A stretch of DNA of 8,017 nucleotides, from assembly GCA_027456925.1 (NCBI GenBank), contig DAIDTZ010000042.1, positions 1 through 8,017 of the forward strand, read 5' to 3'. A program made the translations under genes and the position numbers. This DNA comes from Nitrospirota bacterium (GTDB taxonomy: Bacteria > Nitrospirota > UBA9217). Positions 5,022 through 8,017 of this stretch are shown piece by piece. A model generated the notes under the pieces. It did no database searches. It was not told where the DNA came from and saw nothing but the letters and a program-made list of their open reading frames with translations. How positions within the stretch are numbered: the first letter of the stretch is position 1; each line of letters starts with the position of its first letter.

Positions 5022-6374
5022 ATGAAAAAATCTTCCATCCTGCTCATAGACGATGACGACAGCCTTCGCCGGGTCATGGAGTTCAGCCTGACCGAGGCGG
5101 GACATCGCGTAGAGGCTGCGGGGAGCGGCGAGGAAGGGCTGCGGCTATTGGAAAAGGGCGCTTTCGACGCGGTCATCTCCGATATCACCATGCCGGGTAT
5201 GAGCGGTATGGAGGTATTGGCGAAGGTCAGGGAGCGTGACGCCGCTGTTCCTGTCGTCATGATCACGGCCTACGGCACCATCGAGAGTGCGGTCGAGGCA
5301 ATGAAACAGGGGGCCTTCGATTACATCACCAAGCCCTTTAACCGCGATGAGCTCCGGCTGACGCTGGAGCGCGCGATCAGGATGCGGAGGCTTGAAAAAG
5401 AAAACGTCGAGCTCCGGGCCGAGGTCACGGACCGCTATCGTTTCGACAGCATTGTCGGTGTGAGTGAACCGGTGCGGGAAGTGCTCGAAATGGCCGGCCG
5501 CGTTGCTGCAAGCGACGCCACGGTCCTTATCACCGGAGAACGGGGGACAGGCAAGGAACTTCTTGCGAAGGGCATCCATTTCAACAGTTCCCGCGCCAAG
5601 GGCCCTTTCGTGGCCGTCAACTGCGCGGCCATTCCCGAGACACTGATCGAAAGCGAACTCTTCGGCTACGTGAAGGGCGCATTTACGGGCGCTGCCAAGG
5701 ATAAAGCAGGAAAGTTCGAACTTGCCGAGAACGGGACGATCCTGCTGGACGAGATCGGCGATCTTCGCATCGACCTTCAGGCGAAAATACTCCGGGTCCT
5801 GCAGGAGCGGACGGTCGACCGGGTCGGCGGCGCAAAAGCCGTCCCCGTGGATGTCCGGGTCATCGCATCGACGAACCGGGACATCGAACAGGCCATCGCG
5901 GAAGGAAAGTTCCGCGAAGACCTGTACGACCGTATCAACGTCGTCGGTCTCCGCATGCCGCCGCTCCGCGAACGGCGGGAGGATATTCCGCTGCTCGTAA
6001 ATTATTTTCTGAAAAAGTTCAACAAGGACTCATCAACGAGCATCGAGCCGGAGGCGCTGGCCGCGCTCCGGTCCTACGGCTGGCCCGGCAATGTCCGCGA
6101 GCTGGAGAGCGTCATGGAGCGGGCATCGGTGCTGAAGCGCGGCAGCGCCGTTACGCTTGCTGATCTGCCGGACAAGCTGAAAAAGGAAAAGAGCGGCGTC
6201 GAAAACATTATTTTGAACCTCCCCGACGAAGGAATCGCCCTGGAAGAATTGGAGAAAAGCCTCATTGTCAAGGCGCTCGAAAAACATAAAGGCAACCAGA
6301 CGCGGGCGGCCGAGTACCTCGGCATTACGAGGCCGACGCTCATCTACCGGATGGAGAAATTCGGACTGAAATAA
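5022..6374 (+). CDS. NtrC-family sigma-54-dependent response regulator
   Basis: This encodes 450 residues in the standard order. The receiver domain (about 4-118) has acidic residues DDDD (10-13), phospho-acceptor Asp54 in VISDITMPGMSG, Thr82 and Lys104 (YITKPF). The AAA+ domain (about 142-370) has Walker A GERGTGKE (172-179), the sigma-54-contacting GAFTGA loop (219-224), Walker B TILLDEIGD (239-247) and FREDLYDRI (297-305). A Fis-type helix-turn-helix follows at the C-terminus (about 424-447, NQTRAAEYLGITRPTLIYRM). Phosphorylated by the kinase upstream, it should activate sigma-54 promoters. Its targets are not evident here. The frame is open back to 4929, but that extension is translated repeat DNA overlapping a -10 box, so ATG 5022 (MKKSSILLIDDD) is chosen on receiver-domain alignment. 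No Shine-Dalgarno precedes it. Walker A has Arg174 where Ser is common. Confidence 0.96.
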   Translation: MKKSSILLIDDDDSLRRVMEFSLTEAGHRVEAAGSGEEGLRLLEKGAFDAVISDITMPGMSGMEVLAKVRERDAAVPVVMITAYGTIESAVEAMKQGAFDYITKPFNRDELRLTLERAIRMRRLEKENVELRAEVTDRYRFDSIVGVSEPVREVLEMAGRVAASDATVLITGERGTGKELLAKGIHFNSSRAKGPFVAVNCAAIPETLIESELFGYVKGAFTGAAKDKAGKFELAENGTILLDEIGDLRIDLQAKILRVLQERTVDRVGGAKAVPVDVRVIASTNRDIEQAIAEGKFREDLYDRINVVGLRMPPLRERREDIPLLVNYFLKKFNKDSSTSIEPEALAALRSYGWPGNVRELESVMERASVLKRGSAVTLADLPDKLKKEKSGVENIILNLPDEGIALEELEKSLIVKALEKHKGNQTRAAEYLGITRPTLIYRMEKFGLK

Positions 6375-6391
6375 CGTGATGCGTTGCGCAC

Positions 6392-6424
6392 GGTCCACGA
6401 TGGACCAGGGAGGGCCTTTCCCTC
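6392..6424 (+). terminator. Two small hairpins after the response regulator gene
   Basis: ggtcca (6392-6397) pairs perfectly with tggacc (6401-6406) around a three-base loop, 17 bases after the regulator stop. Directly after it gaggg (6410-6414) can pair with ccctc (6420-6424). No T-run follows either hairpin, so a rho-independent terminator is uncertain. They may only pause or protect the transcript. Confidence 0.25.
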
Positions 6425-6457
6425 TCTTGACAAATCGTGTATTATGTAGAGGGCATC

Positions 6458-6478
6458 ATGAACATCATTTTTGCTTAA
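6458..6478 (+). CDS. Possible 6-codon leader ORF before the copper chaperone
   Basis: ATG 6458 opens the mini-frame MNIIFA and stops with TAA at 6476-6478. It has its own gaggg Shine-Dalgarno-like sequence (6449-6453), four bases upstream. Its stop codon overlaps the taaggagg ribosome binding site of the HMA gene (6476-6483), so ribosomes ending here would sit on that site. Short frames with this layout can arise by chance, and no regulatory motif (for example Cys or His codons) is present in it. Confidence 0.2.
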   Translation: MNIIFA

Positions 6479-6489
6479 GGAGGAATACC

Positions 6490-6696
6490 ATGACAACAAA
6501 GACGCTCAAAATCCAGGGAATGACGTGCAATCATTGCGTGATGCGGGTGGCAAAGGCGCTCAAGGCCGTGCCCGGCGTACAGGACGCGAAGGTCGACCTG
6601 CAGAAGGCCGAGGCCGCAGTCACCTATGACGAGGCCAAAGTCGCCCCGGAAAAATTCTCCGTGGCCGTGGTTGATGCCGGATACAAGGTCGTGTAA
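6490..6696 (+). CDS. CopZ-like HMA-domain copper chaperone
   Basis: This encodes a 68-residue stand-alone heavy-metal-associated domain with the beta-alpha-beta-beta-alpha-beta pattern and the metal-binding loop GMTCNHC (10-16; Cys13 and Cys16). His15 within the loop and Tyr65 near the C-terminus (DAGYKVV) match positions known in B. subtilis CopZ, favouring Cu(I) over Hg or Zn. Such proteins carry Cu(I) in the cytoplasm to a P-type ATPase, but no ATPase or copper regulator is visible in this window. The start at ATG 6490 is set by taaggagga (6476-6484). The frame is open upstream to 6376 only by chance. A TTGACA at 6427-6432 lacks a -10 at the right distance; TATTAT at 6440-6445 could serve with a weak -35 (tttccc, 6417-6422). 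The gene is 115 bases after the response regulator, so read-through is possible. Confidence 0.92.
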   Translation: MTTKTLKIQGMTCNHCVMRVAKALKAVPGVQDAKVDLQKAEAAVTYDEAKVAPEKFSVAVVDAGYKVV

Positions 6697-6755
6697 GAGC
6701 GCAGTCGCCGCGTGCTTTCAGCGGAGACCCCTTGTCATCGGGCGGCACGGCGGGA

Positions 6756-6779
6756 CGGAGGACCTCCGCTCTCTTGTTT
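6756..6779 (+). terminator. Possible terminator after the copper chaperone gene
   Basis: cggag (6756-6760) pairs with ctccg (6764-6768) around a three-base loop, followed by the T-rich ctctcttgttt. The same right arm can alternatively pair over seven bases with agcggag at 6720-6726, giving a larger stem-loop. agagcg (6696-6701) and cgctct (6767-6772) offer a third pairing. A terminator is plausible, but the T-run is interrupted. Confidence 0.35.
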
Positions 6780-6806
6780 GACAACCAAAGAGGACGTCAG
6801 GATATT
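6778..6806 (+). promoter_or_regulatory. Possible promoter for the helical-repeat protein gene
   Basis: A perfect -35 TTGACA (6778-6783) is followed after 17 bases by GATATT (6801-6806), which matches TATAAT at four of six. It overlaps the T-rich tail of the preceding hairpin. It would give a leader of roughly 220 bases containing the 6891-6967 inverted repeat. Confidence 0.35.
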
Positions 6807-6890
6807 TTCTTTTCGCATCCTGTTCCTGCGTGTACTTAGTCAGTTACGAATGAAATTCTGCGCAAAATGGATAGAAAAATCTTAAACCTT

Positions 6891-6967
6891 TGACAGGATA
6901 ACAGGATTTACAGAAAGTTATTTAAGCAAAATCCGCACTTACCCGATGTTATCCTGTTATCCTGTCA
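6891..6967. repeat. Perfect 17-bp inverted repeat, tgacaggataacaggat
   Basis: tgacaggataacaggat (6891-6907) recurs exactly in reverse complement at 6951-6967, with a 43-base AT-rich spacer. Each arm is itself a short direct repeat (acaggat-aacaggat). Partial similarity continues outward (aaaccttTGAC versus aagcttcTGAC). It occupies much of the 337-base non-coding gap 6697-7033; the stretch 6807-6890 between the promoter candidate and this repeat shows nothing else. It is a different sequence family from the elements at 308-441 and 4846-5008, but has the same layout of two arms in an intergenic region. Confidence 0.8.
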
Positions 6968-7033
6968 GAAGCTTTTCCGGCTTGTCCGGGTTAGGGCAGC
7001 GGACACAGAAAGAGAAAGAGGGAGAAGACGGAG

Positions 7034-7789
7034 ATGGATCAGCCGACGAGGTGGCAAGTCATATTCGCGAAGCGCTTCAGACGTCAGCTCCCCCTGGATG
7101 TCGATCACTGCTCGCCGATCGCCCTTCGAGCCATTGTCCTTGATGTTCATACCCCGGCCTCCATCCTTGACCGTATCTCCCAGGCCTACTGCGATGATGA
7201 GGAGCTTTTGCGCGACCTGGTCCTCTGTCCCAACCTGGACGAGACCACGCTGGCCTTCATCGCCCTGACCGCATCGGAAGAGATAAAACAATACATCGCC
7301 AGGGTCCGGGTGGTCGATGTTGTTATGGCAGAGGCGTCCGGAGAGGGAAAAGGCGACGGGGAAGGGAAAAAACTCAATATCCAGCAGATTATCCAGCGAA
7401 TGAGCCCCGCTCAAAAGATCAAACTTGCCTTATCAGGGGCCAAGGACGCGCGCGGTTTGCTGATCCGGGAATCGAGCAAAATAATAGCGCTCTCCGTGCT
7501 CGCGAATCCCCGGATCACCATCGGGGAGGTGGAGTTTTTCGCCAAATCGCAAAACCTGAGCGAGGACGTCATCCGCAAGATCGGGTCGAACGCCGAGTGG
7601 ACGAGAAAGAATACGGTCGTCAGCTCCCTGGTGAACAATCCCAAGACGCCGGTCGGCATTTCGCTTCCTTTTGTGAACAGGCTGCCCGACCGGGAGCTGA
7701 CTCTCCTGGAACGGAGCCGCGGCATTCCCGAAGCAGTGCGGACAGCGGCCAGGAATTTGGTCGTAAAAAGAAAGTTGGGCAAAGGATAG
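7034..7789 (+). CDS. Uncharacterised helical-repeat protein
   Basis: This encodes 251 residues without a signal peptide or membrane segment, probably cytoplasmic. The sequence consists of amphipathic helices with a loosely recurring unit, a short loop N-P-x-[IT]-[TP] followed by helices. It is clear at CPNLDETTLAFIAL (65-78), NPRITIGEVEFFAKS (158-172) and NPKTPVGISLPFV (202-214), and weaker at VHTPASILDRIS (38-49). This suggests HEAT-like repeats. A Gly/Glu/Lys linker (101-113) divides an N-terminal and a C-terminal half. I recall similar conserved hypothetical proteins in Deltaproteobacteria and relatives, but know no function and no catalytic motif is evident. The start at ATG 7034 has gagggag (7018-7024) nine bases upstream. 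The lipoprotein gene follows after 138 bases. Confidence 0.75.
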   Translation: MDQPTRWQVIFAKRFRRQLPLDVDHCSPIALRAIVLDVHTPASILDRISQAYCDDEELLRDLVLCPNLDETTLAFIALTASEEIKQYIARVRVVDVVMAEASGEGKGDGEGKKLNIQQIIQRMSPAQKIKLALSGAKDARGLLIRESSKIIALSVLANPRITIGEVEFFAKSQNLSEDVIRKIGSNAEWTRKNTVVSSLVNNPKTPVGISLPFVNRLPDRELTLLERSRGIPEAVRTAARNLVVKRKLGKG

Positions 7790-7927
7790 CGCCCCCTCTC
7801 TTTCCTCGTGCAGCGCCGGCGTGCCGGTTTCCCGGGACTTCCTCTTTGCAGTCCTTTGCCCCACCCAACAGGGAAAACAAATTTGCGCGAACCTATCGGG
7901 GATAGGTCGAGAAATCAGGTAAGGAGA

Positions 7928-8017
7928 ATGCAGAAACATATGAAACGTTTTTTTGCAGTTGCGATGGCGGTGCTCGCGCTCGCGGGCGGGTGCTCACGGC
8001 CCAGGTCCGTTCAGAAG
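7928..8017 (+). CDS. Lipoprotein, 5' end only (partial)
   Basis: The window ends inside this gene. The 30 visible residues form a lipoprotein signal peptide: basic MQKHMKR, hydrophobic FFAVAMAVLALAGG, then Cys22 (LAGGCS lipobox), the residue that would be lipidated and become the mature N-terminus. ATG 7928 has aggt eight bases upstream, but aaggag (7921-7926) almost touches it. ATG 7940 (MKRFFAV) is an alternative, 13 bases from aaggag. The product family cannot be told from the visible part. The gap 7790-7927 contains a weak ccgg-cgtg-ccgg hairpin near 7816-7827 and no clear promoter. Confidence 0.75.
   Translation, partial: MQKHMKRFFAVAMAVLALAGGCSRPRSVQK

Noticed and set aside
6427..6445. 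TTGACA followed by TATTAT as a promoter for the copper chaperone.
   Set aside because: The spacer is only seven bases. Used separately, each hexamer lacks a good partner at 16-18 bases.
6891..6967. The 17-base dyad considered as a rho-independent terminator or a phage attachment site.
   Set aside because: The 43-base loop, the AT-rich arms and the absence of a T-run argue against a terminator. No integrase or tRNA is nearby.

Overview
This window reads as a stretch of chromosome from a Gram-negative, probably anaerobic bacterium of the Desulfobacterota/Nitrospirota type. That placement is inference. It rests on a sigma-54 (NtrC-type) two-component pair, a lipoprotein signal, moderately GC-rich coding sequence, and intergenic dyad repeats (ccacggag..., tgataa..gcggat, gacaggataacaggat) of a kind I associate with those phyla. 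No 16S or other marker gene is present, and no phage, transposase, CRISPR, tRNA or rRNA is visible.

Left part (1-3001), all on the plus strand. The end of an unidentified gene (1-138) is followed by about 320 bases of non-coding sequence holding two inverted-repeat elements. Next comes a TVP38/TMEM64 (VTT-domain) membrane protein, then 28 bases later an endonuclease III gene (nth) in which one of the four iron-sulfur cysteines is a histidine. After a gap there is a DUF4253 protein with a hydrophobic leader and a Ser/Thr/Ala/Gly octapeptide-repeat region. A strong hairpin terminator lies between this gene and the convergent minus-strand gene.

Middle (3065-6374). A minus-strand gene encodes a tiny secreted, extremely Lys/Ala-rich protein. 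It is followed by a divergent pair of plus-strand regulators. One is a four-helix membrane histidine kinase of the NtrB type behind a good sigma-70 promoter. The other is an NtrC-family response regulator with receiver, AAA+ and Fis-type HTH domains. The space between kinase and regulator is almost entirely one 163-bp element with 30-base terminal inverted repeats. It carries an extended -10 promoter in its interior, so the regulator probably has its own promoter.

Right part (6375-8017). A 68-residue CopZ-like copper chaperone has an excellent ribosome binding site and a possible 6-codon leader ORF. It is followed by a 337-base gap containing a perfect 17-base inverted repeat, then an uncharacterised helical-repeat protein, then the first 30 codons of a lipoprotein cut by the window edge.

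Taken together this is mostly ordinary chromosomal housekeeping and regulatory content. I do not see a defence, secretion or biosynthetic system. The most unusual points are the repeat element forming the kinase-regulator junction, the Cys-to-His change in the Nth cluster motif, the octad-repeat DUF4253 protein, and the secreted poly-Lys/Ala protein. Functional links between the two-component system and the neighbouring copper chaperone are possible but not shown by the sequence.
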